DNA of 26,736 nucleotides, from positions 1-26,736 of the forward strand of contig CAYXJR010000060.1 in NCBI GenBank assembly GCA_964465145.1, in the 5' to 3' direction. This DNA is from JAUVKA01 sp964465145 (lineage in GTDB: Bacteria; Bacteroidota; Bacteroidia; Bacteroidales; UBA12481). The notes beneath the pieces were generated by a model, which was not told where the DNA came from, searched no databases, and saw nothing but the letters and a program-made list of their open reading frames with translations. The stretch's first letter is position 1, and each line of letters begins with the position of its first letter. The position numbers and the translations under genes are program-made. Positions 1 to 7,813 of this stretch are shown here, one piece after another.

Positions 1-1
1 A

Positions 2-78
2 CCCGCTTCCCGCAACCCGCTTCCCGCAACCCGCTTCCCGCAACCCGCAACCCGCAACCCGCATCCCGCATCCCGAAT
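2..78. repeat. Heptamer tandem array A (CCCGCAA/CCCGCTT/CCCGCAT)
   Basis: Eleven consecutive 7-bp units begin at base 2. The first six alternate CCCGCTT and CCCGCAA, then CCCGCAA twice, CCCGCAT twice and a decayed CCCGAAT. The alternation implies that a 14-bp pair was duplicated. The array probably continues beyond the left edge. It lies upstream of the msrBA fusion gene and contains no gene. Confidence 0.95.
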
Positions 79-118
79 TTTTAAACCAAAACAGGTCTGA
101 ATTTGTTTCACTGTTAAA

Positions 119-1057
119 ATGAGCGAGATGTTAAAAAGAGTATTAATATTAATATTTTTCGGATTGATTGGAAATAGCCTTATGTCACAGGATAGCACAA
201 AACGAAATGAATTGACCCAGGAAGAGAAACGGGTGATTATTAATAAGGGAACAGAAAGACCTTTCACGGGAAAATACGAGGATCACAAGGAAGAGGGAGT
301 ATATATTTGCAAGCAGTGTGGATCACCACTTTATAATTCCTCTGATAAATTTGATGCACATTGCGGTTGGCCAAGTTTTGATGATGAAATACCCGGAGCG
401 GTGGAAAAGCATGTGGATGCCGATGGTGTAAGAACCGAGATTACATGCAGTAATTGCGGCGGTCATCTTGGGCATGTATTTACCGGGGAGGGTTTTACAG
501 AGAAAAACGTAAGGCATTGTGTCAATTCTATATCCATGGATTTTATACCGGCAGATCAGATAAAATTGTCAGATAAGCAGGAAGTTGCAATATTTGCAGG
601 GGGTTGTTTCTGGGGAGTGGAGCACTTGTTCAAGAAAACCACCGGGGTCCTTGAAACAGAGGTAGGATATATAGGAGGGTATAAAGCAAATCCTACTTAT
701 GAGGAGGTTTGTTCGCATACTACAGGGCATGCTGAAGCTCTTCGGGTTACATTTGATCCTGGGCTCATCGGCTTTGAAGAACTGGCGAAGTTGTTTTTTG
801 AAATTCACGATCCTACCCAGGTAAATCGGCAGGGACCAGATATTGGAGATCAATACCGGTCTGAAATATTTTACACAAACAATAGCCAGAAAAGAATTTC
901 AGAGAATCTTATCAAAATACTTGAATCAAAAGGATTAAAAGTGGCAACAAAGCTTACATCTGCCACAACCTTCTGGCAGGCAGAAAGATATCATCAGGAT
1001 TATTATGCAAAAACCGGAGGGACTCCTTATTGCCATATCTACACAAAAAGGTTTTGA
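119..1057 (+). CDS. msrBA: Exported bifunctional peptide-methionine sulfoxide reductase (MsrB-MsrA fusion)
   Basis: This 312-residue enzyme reduces both epimers of methionine sulfoxide in damaged proteins. A hydrophobic N-terminus (about residues 4-23) looks like a Sec signal peptide, so it should act in the periplasm. The MsrB domain comes first (about 30-145): zinc-type pairs C64/C67 and C110/C113, the CGWPSF motif at 82-87, and the catalytic cysteine C134 in RHCVNS. The MsrA domain follows (about 155-312) with GGCFWG at 161-166, catalytic C163, and C305 near the end as a candidate recycling cysteine. Both active sites look intact. The start could also be the ATG nine bases downstream (position 128), which leaves the signal peptide intact; no clear ribosome site decides it. 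The gene converges with the next one, with a single base between the two stop codons. Confidence 0.95.
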   Translation: MSEMLKRVLILIFFGLIGNSLMSQDSTKRNELTQEEKRVIINKGTERPFTGKYEDHKEEGVYICKQCGSPLYNSSDKFDAHCGWPSFDDEIPGAVEKHVDADGVRTEITCSNCGGHLGHVFTGEGFTEKNVRHCVNSISMDFIPADQIKLSDKQEVAIFAGGCFWGVEHLFKKTTGVLETEVGYIGGYKANPTYEEVCSHTTGHAEALRVTFDPGLIGFEELAKLFFEIHDPTQVNRQGPDIGDQYRSEIFYTNNSQKRISENLIKILESKGLKVATKLTSATTFWQAERYHQDYYAKTGGTPYCHIYTKRF

Positions 1058-1058
1058 T

Positions 1059-2237
1059 TCAGTCTTTTACACATCTTACTGAAATTGCATATTTCTTTTT
1101 GAAATTATAGATATAGGTTTGTTCGTAATCGTATCCCAGAGTGAGATTATACGCATCCTCACTTCCATATTCGGTGGCAGAAAAGAATTGTGCATAATAC
1201 TTATAGCCAGTATAATTACCCTCGCCATAACGCCTTCCTGCCGGTAGGGCACCAAATCCTGAAATGTTAGTTGCTCCCAGGTTTGGACTATTCCATGTTC
1301 CTGGATTGTAGTCCTTTAGTCTCCCTCCTGCAACATCAGGACCTCCTAGATAATCAACCATGGCTTCGAATTCGCTTTGAGTGGGTAGGTGCCAGCCTTC
1401 AGGACAAGCTAACATTGCTGATTCCCATTTATACAATCTCCCAAATCTTGTACAATAACTTTCGATGTCTTCATAACAATAGCTGCCTTCTTCAGTAGCA
1501 TAATTCATGTTCTCAGCCATCCACCAGGTAGTTCCGATTTCTATAGTGCTATAGGATTTGCCGTCACGGGAATCTGTAAGTGTGCCAAAATTCAAGTCAA
1601 TGGTGGTGAATTTCCACAGTGGACCTTCCACTGTATTCCCTTTGCTGTCCCGGGCTTTTACATTCCAATAATAGGTAGTTCCATATTCCAGCTTGCCCGG
1701 ATCAAAGGAATTTTGGGCATAATTACTCAGATGAAGTTCAGGAGGATTACTTGTCCCGAAATTAATCGTATAGAGTAATAAATCTCCTTCAGGGTCGATA
1801 CATTCCCAACTGCAGTAAATATTGACGCCCAATTCTGCTGCTTCACTCTCAGGAGAGGGATTGCTTGGCGGGTTCGGGGGGAGGTTGGCATTGGAAACAA
1901 TCAGAGCTTGCTTTAGAGTATCCGTCATACCACGGGGATCTTTTACTACCATTATAACCATGTATTCCCCGGGATCAGCGAAAAGATGATCTGCGGTTTT
2001 TCTTGTAGCAAAGGGGGTGTCAAAAAAATCATCCCCCTCCCAATCCCATTGCACAACCAACTTCTCAATGGGGTCATCCGGATCAGAAGATCCGGACGCG
2101 TCGAAATTAAATATTGTTTCATTGTTCCCGGAAGTCGGATCGATAGAAAATCTGGCCTGCGGAGGAGCATTTTCCTTCTCACATGACAGCAGGCTTATAA
2201 TAAGCATTAGATTCAAGCAGGACCAGGCACTTTTCAT
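1059..2237 (-). CDS. PKD/FISUMP-domain surface lipoprotein, paralogue 1
   Basis: A 392-residue predicted lipoprotein. The frame is open further upstream to 2519, but the start at 2237 is preferred because it places a signal peptide ending in a lipobox (SLLSC, C19) at the N-terminus; the upstream extension is low-complexity repeat sequence. In order: a PKD-like beta-sandwich (about 25-110, with DASGSSDPDD and a WDWEGDD segment), a fibronectin-III-like domain (about 115-205, ending near WKFTT), and a C-terminal Fibrobacter-succinogenes major domain (about 212-392, with DSRDGKSY, WWMAENM, CPEGWHLPT and a final VRCVKD). Such proteins are usually surface or periplasmic; the ligand is unknown. It has a shorter paralogue at 10964-11956. 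It is divergent from the sulfatase. Confidence 0.85.
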   Translation of the reverse strand: MKSAWSCLNLMLIISLLSCEKENAPPQARFSIDPTSGNNETIFNFDASGSSDPDDPIEKLVVQWDWEGDDFFDTPFATRKTADHLFADPGEYMVIMVVKDPRGMTDTLKQALIVSNANLPPNPPSNPSPESEAAELGVNIYCSWECIDPEGDLLLYTINFGTSNPPELHLSNYAQNSFDPGKLEYGTTYYWNVKARDSKGNTVEGPLWKFTTIDLNFGTLTDSRDGKSYSTIEIGTTWWMAENMNYATEEGSYCYEDIESYCTRFGRLYKWESAMLACPEGWHLPTQSEFEAMVDYLGGPDVAGGRLKDYNPGTWNSPNLGATNISGFGALPAGRRYGEGNYTGYKYYAQFFSATEYGSEDAYNLTLGYDYEQTYIYNFKKKYAISVRCVKD

Positions 2238-2303
2238 AGAAAATTTGAATTTCAGGGAAAAGTCAAATTTCGGGTTTTCATGTGAAATAAGCAAACCAAA
2301 AAA

Positions 2304-2393
2304 GTTCCGTGTTCCGTGTTCCGTATTGCGTGTTGCGTCTTGTAATAGTTTCTTTAATCTTGTATCTTGTCTCTTGTATCTTAAATCTTGAAA
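2304..2393. repeat. Heptamer array B (GTTCCGT changing into CTTGTAT)
   Basis: Units GTTCCGT x3 (2304-2324), ATTGCGT and GTTGCGT (2325-2338), then after a short irregular stretch CTTTAAT, CTTGTAT, CTTGTCT, CTTGTAT, CTTAAAT and CTTGAAA (2352-2393). The period stays at 7 while the unit changes. It fills the divergent gap between the FISUMP lipoprotein and the sulfatase. The TTGTATC-type unit recurs in array H. Confidence 0.9.
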
Positions 2394-2396
2394 GGA
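2391..2396 (+). promoter_or_regulatory. Ribosome binding site that decides a TTG start
   Basis: AAAGGA lies seven bases before TTG at 2404. An in-frame TGA at 2389-2391 rules out any start further upstream. The next in-frame ATG (2455) would remove most of the signal peptide. TTG is therefore the supported start of the sulfatase. Confidence 0.65.
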
Positions 2397-2403
2397 ATTT
2401 ATT

Positions 2404-3897
2404 TTGAACAACATTAAAATCATTTTTCTATCACTACTGGTTGTGGTAGTGGTAATGCTTTCTTCTTGTGAAGCTCCTCCGGATCGTCCTAACGTTGTCT
2501 TTATCCTTGCCGATGACATGGGTTATGGGGATCTGGCTTGTCAGAATCCACAGTCGAAAATACCAACACCGAATTTGGACAAATTGGCAGGTGAGGGTAT
2601 GCGTTTCACCGATGCACATTCTCCTTCATCCGTTTGCTCGCCAACCAGATATGGAATTCTTACCGGGCGGTATGCCTGGCGTACTCGTTTGAAGAGCAGT
2701 GTTTTATGGCAGTGGGAACCACCACTGATCGGAGAGGATGAGTATACGGTGGGAAATCTTTTTCAGTATGCCGGTTACCATACTGCCTGTATTGGTAAAT
2801 GGCACCTGGGGTGGGAATGGGCTTTCCCAGATAGTATTGACATAAAAAGATCTTTACCAGGGCTTTTGGTGGATTATTCACAACCTATTAGAGAGGGGCC
2901 CATATCACGTGGATTCGATTATTACTTCGGGGACGATGTCCCTAATTTTCAACCTTACACATTTATTGAGAACGATCGGGTAACGGCAATCCCAACTGTG
3001 ATGAAGCCAGATTCCCTCTTTGGCGGTAGAGGACTTATGGTGCCTGGATGGCGTCTTGAAGCTGTAATGCCCGCCATTACAAAAAAGGCAGTTGATTATA
3101 TCCATGAACGTACTAATGATGATGAGCGAAAACCCTTCTTCCTCTATTTTGCTCTTACGGCGCCGCATACTCCAATAGCACCGACCGTTGATTTTGAAGG
3201 GAAATCTGAAGCTGGCCGGTATGGGGATTTTGTTAATGAAGTTGATTTCTGCATCGGAGAGATATTAAGAGCGTTGGATGAGACTGGTGTTAGAGATAAT
3301 ACACTGGTAATATTCACAAGCGACAATGGTTCCCCCGGTCGTAATGGGGAGGGTTATGCCGGCCCTACCAATTCAGTGAGGGAATACGGGCATAATCCTT
3401 CATTTCCCTGGCGCGGAATAAAATCTGACATATGGGAGGGCGGTCACCGTGTTCCTTATCTGGTTAGATGGCCTGGATTTATACCTGAAGGAAGCATCAA
3501 CGCCGAACTTATTGGCCATATCGATTTTATGCGCACTATGGCTGAAATTTTGGATGTGGAACTGCCGGATAATGCAGCCCCTGATAGTTATAGCATTCTT
3601 CCGGCATATATGGGCCAAAGTCTGGAAAACCCTATTCGTGAAGCACTGGTCCATCATTCAGGGGGAGGGCTGTTCGCTATACGACAGGGTCCATGGAAGC
3701 TGATCTTTGGACTAGGCCCAGGGGGTTTTTCCGGAGGAATTAGGCAGCCAGGGCTTGGCGAACCATTGGGACAACTATATAATATGAAGTCTGACCCCGG
3801 AGAAAAAAACAATGTTTACTTCGATAATCCTGATGTGGTTGAGCAGTTAACGGTACTATTGGACCGATATAAATCCGAAGGAAGGAGCAGGGAATAG
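2404..3897 (+). CDS. Secreted lipoprotein sulfatase (arylsulfatase family S1)
   Basis: A 497-residue sulfatase that should hydrolyse sulfate esters, probably on a glycan, outside the cytoplasm. It starts at TTG, supported by a ribosome site and an upstream in-frame stop. The signal peptide (1-21) ends in a lipobox with C22, so it is lipid-anchored. Family marks: metal-binding DD at 37-38 in LADDMGYGD, the CxPTR formylglycine signature (C78, S79, P80, T81, R82) followed by GILTGR, GKWHLGW, APHTP with H255, and SDNGS with D307/N308. C78 must be oxidised to formylglycine by a maturase; none is encoded here. Length and architecture are normal and full. It resembles the arylsulfatase A / GalNAc-6-sulfatase-like branch, but the substrate cannot be told. 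It is divergent from the FISUMP lipoprotein, and no SusC/SusD pair is nearby. Confidence 0.92.
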   Translation: MNNIKIIFLSLLVVVVVMLSSCEAPPDRPNVVFILADDMGYGDLACQNPQSKIPTPNLDKLAGEGMRFTDAHSPSSVCSPTRYGILTGRYAWRTRLKSSVLWQWEPPLIGEDEYTVGNLFQYAGYHTACIGKWHLGWEWAFPDSIDIKRSLPGLLVDYSQPIREGPISRGFDYYFGDDVPNFQPYTFIENDRVTAIPTVMKPDSLFGGRGLMVPGWRLEAVMPAITKKAVDYIHERTNDDERKPFFLYFALTAPHTPIAPTVDFEGKSEAGRYGDFVNEVDFCIGEILRALDETGVRDNTLVIFTSDNGSPGRNGEGYAGPTNSVREYGHNPSFPWRGIKSDIWEGGHRVPYLVRWPGFIPEGSINAELIGHIDFMRTMAEILDVELPDNAAPDSYSILPAYMGQSLENPIREALVHHSGGGLFAIRQGPWKLIFGLGPGGFSGGIRQPGLGEPLGQLYNMKSDPGEKNNVYFDNPDVVEQLTVLLDRYKSEGRSRE

Positions 3898-3901
3898 ATA
3901 C

Positions 3902-3983
3902 CGGATGACGGATGCTGGAGCGCAGCGACAGTCCCGGCTTGCCGGGAACGGATGACGGATAACGGACGACGGATAACGGACAC
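3902..3983. repeat. Heptamer array C (CGGATGA/CGGATAA) interrupted by a hairpin
   Basis: CGGATGA and CGGATGC (3902-3915), then a 33-bp insert (3916-3948), then CGGATGA, CGGATAA, CGGACGA, CGGATAA and CGGACAC (3949-3983). The insert ends in a hairpin, TCCCGG-CTTG-CCGGGA at 3932-3947. It starts about five bases after the sulfatase stop, so the hairpin could help end transcription, but no T-run follows it. Confidence 0.9.
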
Positions 3984-4017
3984 AACCTTAAAGCAAAGAA
4001 TTACAAATAATTTCTAC

Positions 4018-4071
4018 TCAATCTATTGTAGATTGATTAACTATTTCTTAATATTGTACTAAAATAGTTAA
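4018..4071 (+). promoter_or_regulatory. Operator-promoter of the TetR/ABC operon: two abutting perfect palindromes
   Basis: Palindrome 1 is TCAATCTA-TTG-TAGATTGA (4018-4036). Palindrome 2 begins at the next base: TTAACTATTT (4037-4046), a 15-bp spacer, then AAATAGTTAA (4062-4071). The TTG in the centre of palindrome 1 (4026-4028) and TAATATTG in the spacer of palindrome 2 (4049-4056) are 20 bp apart. This fits the Bacteroidota -33 TTG / -7 TAnnTTTG pattern with one mismatch. A transcript would begin near 4062, about 40 bases before the TetR-family start codon. The arrangement suggests autoregulation by that protein. Confidence 0.65.
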
Positions 4072-4101
4072 TAAATACGAAAAACGTAAAGTATTGGCAA
4101 T

Positions 4102-4704
4102 ATGGTTAAGTTTAATACAAATGAAGGAAACAATCCAAAAATCAGACAGATAGCTGAGGCGGGACGGGAATTGTTCTGGAAATTTGGGATCAAGAGGGTT
4201 TCCATTGAGGAAATTTGCCGGCTTGCAGAAGTTAGTAAGGTTACTTTCTATAAATACTTTGAAAATAAGACTGATTTGGCCATTTACCTATTGGACAACA
4301 CCTTTAAAGAAAGTCTTGAAGTATATCGTGAACTAATGAATCGTGAAATTCCATTTGAAGAAAAAGTTAGAGAGATGATTCGCTTGAAGTTGGAGGGTAC
4401 CCAGGACCTAAGCGATGAGTTGATTAAAGAAATTCTTGGAGGGACAGATGATAAGTTAAGAGCTTATTATGCAGATATTTCCAAAGTGATATTATCTGAG
4501 GTTGTCCAAGGTTTTGCAAAAGCCCAAAAAGATGGGGAAGTGAGATCTGATGTAAAAGTTGAATTCATGCTGTTCTTTATGGGGCATATAATGGAGTTGG
4601 CAAATGATCAGAGACTTATGAGTTTATATGGTTCCTCAAGGGATGTTATCATGGAACTTTTGAATTTTTTCTTCTATGGAATAATGCCGAGGAAGGGGAA
4701 TTAG
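4102..4704 (+). CDS. TetR/AcrR-family transcription regulator
   Basis: A 200-residue protein with an N-terminal TetR helix-turn-helix (about 13-62; IEEICRLAEVSKVTFYKYF at 35-53 is the DNA-reading part) and an all-helical C-terminal ligand/dimer domain. TetR regulators usually repress neighbouring transport genes until a small, often hydrophobic, molecule binds. It is the first gene of a same-strand run (barrel, ABC ATPase, two permeases, LolA-like protein) and sits about 30 bases after two perfect palindromes that overlap a good promoter. Repression of its own operon is the simplest reading. The inducer is unknown. Its stop codon overlaps the start of an 8-bp-period repeat. Confidence 0.92.
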   Translation: MVKFNTNEGNNPKIRQIAEAGRELFWKFGIKRVSIEEICRLAEVSKVTFYKYFENKTDLAIYLLDNTFKESLEVYRELMNREIPFEEKVREMIRLKLEGTQDLSDELIKEILGGTDDKLRAYYADISKVILSEVVQGFAKAQKDGEVRSDVKVEFMLFFMGHIMELANDQRLMSLYGSSRDVIMELLNFFFYGIMPRKGN

Positions 4705-4739
4705 GGAATTAGGGACGTAGGGACCGGGCTTGTCCCGGT
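4701..4739. repeat. Octamer array D plus hairpin
   Basis: TTAGGGAA, TTAGGGAC and GTAGGGAC (4701-4724) have an 8-bp period and overlap the TetR stop. They run into the hairpin ACCGGG-CTTGT-CCCGGT (4723-4739). No T-run follows, so readthrough into the barrel gene is likely. The 13-mer GGGACGTAGGGAC (4712-4724) occurs in reverse complement at 20677-20689. Confidence 0.75.
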
Positions 4740-4764
4740 TCAATAATGGGCACCAGAAAAATAA

Positions 4765-5922
4765 ATGGGAAAATTAATATCCATATCATTAATCTTGATT
4801 CTCGGAGTGTCAGCCGGATTCCCCCAGAATGTTGATTTCAAAGGTCAATTATCCGGATTGCATGTGTCTGGTCTTAGCAAGCCTTACTCCAATGTGAGCG
4901 GATTACGCTATATTCCAGAGTTCATTTTTTCAAAAAAAACTGAAAGCGGATTAAATCTCAAAGCTGAGGCATCCTTTAATGCCAATACGTATTTGGAGTT
5001 TTGGAGTCCTGATTCTCTTAACAGTAATATTAAGTTGAAGCCCTACCGTGTTTGGGCAAGCATTTCAGGGGACCAGGCCGAGTTGCGCCTGGGGCTGCAG
5101 AAAATTAATTTCGGTAGTGCTACCATGCTTCGTCCCCTCATGTGGTTCGACAGGATGGATCCCCGTGACCCTCTGCAATTAACAGACGGGGTTTATGGAG
5201 CATTGTTCAGGTATTACTTTCTCAACAATGCGAATTTATGGATCTGGGGATTAACTGGAAAAGAGCAGGTTAAAGGATGGGAGCAATTCTCAAGCTGGGC
5301 CTGGCGGCCTGAGCTTGGTGGTCGAATTCAGCTACCAGCTGGACCCGGCGAATTCGCTCTTTGTGGTCATTTTCGCCAGATTGATCCCAGGGAAGCAGCT
5401 ATAGAATTTCTAACTCCTGAATCAGGGGATCCAATACCCGAATTCCGTCTTGGATTAGATGGTAAGTGGGATCTGCTTGCCGGATTGTGGTTTGAAGCCA
5501 GTATTGAACGAGCCGACTATTCAAAGGCTTTTCCCGACATTAGATTGGGATTGTACAGTCGGAAGTTAACTGTCGGTGCCGATTATACTTTTGGATTGGG
5601 CAATGGCCTTACAGCTATTGCTGAGCAATTCTATTATGGGCAGGGGGATAAGGTTTTTGAAAAAACGAAAGGCCTGAGCTTTTCAGCCGTATCAGTCAGT
5701 TATCCAATAACAATGTTTCACAGCCTATCTGCTATGGTTTATTACGACTGGACCAATTCATCCTGGTACCGGTTTATTAACCTGCAGATGGTATACGATA
5801 AATGGAGCTTTTACATTATGGGATTCTGGAATCCGGATCAGTTTCAGATCTATCAGAATCTTGATGAGCCTAATGTATTTGCTGGAAAAGGTATTCAATT
5901 AATGTTCGTTTATAATCATTAA
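4765..5922 (+). CDS. Outer-membrane beta-barrel protein of module A (porin-like)
   Basis: A 385-residue protein with a signal peptide (about 1-20, ending near AGFPQ) followed by alternating amphipathic strands rich in aromatic and glycine residues, as in outer-membrane barrels. It ends in a hydrophobic strand (IQLMFVYNH). A central stretch with LRLGLQKINFG followed by FDRMDPRDP resembles the 'RxGKQxxxWG' hairpin of DUF1302/alginate-export-like barrels and of the barrel at 17852-19228. No plug or TonB box was seen. It lies 60 bp after the TetR gene and 4 bp before the ABC ATPase, so it is probably the outer-membrane component of this export or shuttle operon. Whether it is a channel or a docking protein cannot be told. 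Confidence 0.7.
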   Translation: MGKLISISLILILGVSAGFPQNVDFKGQLSGLHVSGLSKPYSNVSGLRYIPEFIFSKKTESGLNLKAEASFNANTYLEFWSPDSLNSNIKLKPYRVWASISGDQAELRLGLQKINFGSATMLRPLMWFDRMDPRDPLQLTDGVYGALFRYYFLNNANLWIWGLTGKEQVKGWEQFSSWAWRPELGGRIQLPAGPGEFALCGHFRQIDPREAAIEFLTPESGDPIPEFRLGLDGKWDLLAGLWFEASIERADYSKAFPDIRLGLYSRKLTVGADYTFGLGNGLTAIAEQFYYGQGDKVFEKTKGLSFSAVSVSYPITMFHSLSAMVYYDWTNSSWYRFINLQMVYDKWSFYIMGFWNPDQFQIYQNLDEPNVFAGKGIQLMFVYNH

Positions 5923-5926
5923 AACA

Positions 5927-6625
5927 ATGGAAAAAGACGTAAAAATTCAGTTATTGGAACTGGTAAAAAGCTTTCCTATGGGAAAGAGGGAATTCCATGC
6001 TCTTAAGGGAATTAGCCTTAGCATTACTGCCGGGGAGTTCTCTGGTTTGGTGGGACCGAGTGGATCTGGAAAAACCACTCTGTTAAATATTATTGGATCT
6101 CTGGATACCCCAACCGCTGGTGAGGCAATTGTCCTGGACAGGAAGATTTCCAAACTCAATCACAAAGAAGCAGCCAGCCTCCGGAACCATAGCTTGGGAT
6201 TCATTTTTCAAACCTATAACCTGCTTCCGGTTTATACGGCTTTTGAAAATGTGGAGTTTCCTTTGTTGCTGCTGAAAAAATCCTCCGCCGAAAGGGAAAA
6301 AGCGGTTATGGAAGCTCTTGATTGGGTGGGATTGGCCGATCGCGCAAAATCAAAACCAGGCACCCTCTCAGGTGGAGAGTGCCAGCGCGTTGCCATTGCA
6401 AGGTCAATGGTTAAGCGGCCGGAAATTGTACTGGCTGATGAACCCACGGCTAACCTCGACGCAGATAATTCCCATCATATCCTGAAAACCATGGTTGAAT
6501 TGAATAAAAACCTGGGCACAACCTTCTTATTTGCCACACATGACGAAAAGGTTATCGGGTATTTGCGCAGGATCATTCGTTTGAATGATGGTAAAATTGC
6601 AGCTGACGAAATTGTGAAAAAATAA
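5927..6625 (+). CDS. ABC transporter ATP-binding protein, LolD/MacB type
   Basis: A 232-residue cytoplasmic ATPase with all motifs intact: Walker A GPSGSGKTT (43-51), Q-loop Q95 in FQTYNLLP, signature LSGGE (147-151), Walker B IVLADEPT (167-174) and H-loop H205 in ATHD. Sequence and length match the LolD/MacB/FtsE group. These ATPases do not import solutes; they drive permeases that pull lipoproteins or other molecules from the inner membrane or push the periplasmic machinery. It pairs with the two permeases immediately downstream. A macrolide-efflux or cell-division ATPase is less likely, because the neighbours are two LolC/E-like permeases and a LolA-like protein. Confidence 0.93.
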   Translation: MEKDVKIQLLELVKSFPMGKREFHALKGISLSITAGEFSGLVGPSGSGKTTLLNIIGSLDTPTAGEAIVLDRKISKLNHKEAASLRNHSLGFIFQTYNLLPVYTAFENVEFPLLLLKKSSAEREKAVMEALDWVGLADRAKSKPGTLSGGECQRVAIARSMVKRPEIVLADEPTANLDADNSHHILKTMVELNKNLGTTFLFATHDEKVIGYLRRIIRLNDGKIAADEIVKK

Positions 6626-6629
6626 GAAT

Positions 6630-6634
6630 GGAGG
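6630..6634 (+). promoter_or_regulatory. Strong Shine-Dalgarno site before the first permease
   Basis: GGAGG lies six bases before ATG at 6641. Such a clear site is uncommon among the genes of this window and fixes the permease start. Confidence 0.7.
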
Positions 6635-6640
6635 TTCATC

Positions 6641-7813
6641 ATGTTAGCAATTAAATTGGCTATAAGAAACCTTTTGGGCGCCGGGTTGAGAACCTGGCTG
6701 AATGTATTTGTTCTTTCCCTGTCCTATGTTATGATCATTTATATGAATGGTATGCTGGACGGATGGAACAATCAGGCCAAAAGTGATATGAGAGAGTGGG
6801 AAACCGGGGGCTCGCAGTATTGGCATTCCGATTTTAACCCCTACGATGCTTTTACATGGGAAGACAGCCATGCAAAGATGCCGGGTGAATTCAGCTCCGG
6901 GATCAAGTCGGGTGAAATTGCCCCTGTATTGATTACATCAGCCTCAATTTACCCGGACGGACGTGTTCAGTCAATTATCCTTAAAGGTATTCCAACAGAC
7001 CAGAAGGTTATTAAACTTCCTACATCTTCTCTTAATGGTGAGCGGGAGGAAATACCAGCAATTATTGGTAAGAGAATGGCCGAGAAAAACAGGCTGGAAA
7101 AAGGCGACCTCGTGACTATGAGATGGAGGGATGCCTATGGTACTTTTGATGCGAGGGATGTAGTAATCACAGATATTTTTAACTGTAATGTCCCTTCTAT
7201 TGATGCAGGCCAATTCTGGATTCCCCTGGAAATTCTGCAGGAAATGCTCCAGCTGGATAATGAAGCCACAATTATTATATCTTCTTCGGAGGAAGATGCT
7301 GAGATCCTTAACAGTGATTTTGTTTATAAGGATTTTGAATTTCTAACCGAGGAAGTTACCAAGATTATAAAAACGAAATCGATAGGTACATCAGTCTTCT
7401 ACGTAATTCTATTATTGCTGGCTATGCTGGCCATTTTTGATACGCAGATTTTATCCATTTTCCGCCGTCAAAGGGAAATAGGTACCCAGATAGCACTGGG
7501 GATGACAAGAGGACAGGTGGTAAGGTTATTCACCATAGAGGGAGCCATGCATGCCGTTCTGGCAGCAGGCCTGGGAGCTGTTTATGGAATACCATTGTTC
7601 ATAAACCAAGCTAATAATGGGATCCCCATGCCTGAGGGTACAGATGATATGGGCCTGGCAATAGCCGATACCATAATACCTGTTTACAGTATCGGGCTTA
7701 TAGTCGGAACAGTGTTTTTTGTAATGATTGCAGCCACCATTGTTAGTTATATACCTGCCCGAAAAATATCTAAAATGAAACCAACAGATGCAATAAGGGG
7801 GAAAGTACAATGA
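6641..7813 (+). CDS. ABC permease, FtsX/LolC-MacB type (first of pair)
   Basis: A 390-residue inner-membrane permease with the four-helix layout of the MacB/LolC group: one helix near the N-terminus (about 19-37), a large periplasmic domain, then three helices at the C-terminus (about 250-270, 300-320 and 355-377). After the second helix comes the coupling segment RRQREIGTQIALGMTRGQ, the hallmark of this family, which contacts the ATPase. The protein ends in the usual IPARKISKMKPTDAIRG. It overlaps the next permease by four bases (ATGA), so the two are translationally coupled and probably form a heterodimer like LolC/LolE. The periplasmic domain was not matched to a known one. Confidence 0.9.
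   Translation: MLAIKLAIRNLLGAGLRTWLNVFVLSLSYVMIIYMNGMLDGWNNQAKSDMREWETGGSQYWHSDFNPYDAFTWEDSHAKMPGEFSSGIKSGEIAPVLITSASIYPDGRVQSIILKGIPTDQKVIKLPTSSLNGEREEIPAIIGKRMAEKNRLEKGDLVTMRWRDAYGTFDARDVVITDIFNCNVPSIDAGQFWIPLEILQEMLQLDNEATIIISSSEEDAEILNSDFVYKDFEFLTEEVTKIIKTKSIGTSVFYVILLLLAMLAIFDTQILSIFRRQREIGTQIALGMTRGQVVRLFTIEGAMHAVLAAGLGAVYGIPLFINQANNGIPMPEGTDDMGLAIADTIIPVYSIGLIVGTVFFVMIAATIVSYIPARKISKMKPTDAIRGKVQ

Noticed and set aside
2..78. Repeat array as a possible CRISPR
   Set aside because: Units are 7 bp and contiguous, with no spacers and no cas genes. The same holds for the other arrays.
2017..2391. 124-codon plus-strand frame opposite the FISUMP lipoprotein
   Set aside because: Composition is that of a shadow frame, and the end lies in heptamer repeats.
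2238..2519. N-terminal extension of the FISUMP lipoprotein up to 2519
   Set aside because: The added 94 residues come from repeat-rich intergenic sequence and overlap the sulfatase start on the other strand. The internal ATG gives a proper lipoprotein signal.
3932..3947. Hairpin as an intrinsic terminator of the sulfatase gene
   Set aside because: The stem is good but no T-run follows, and a near copy occurs within the TetR-barrel gap where readthrough is expected.
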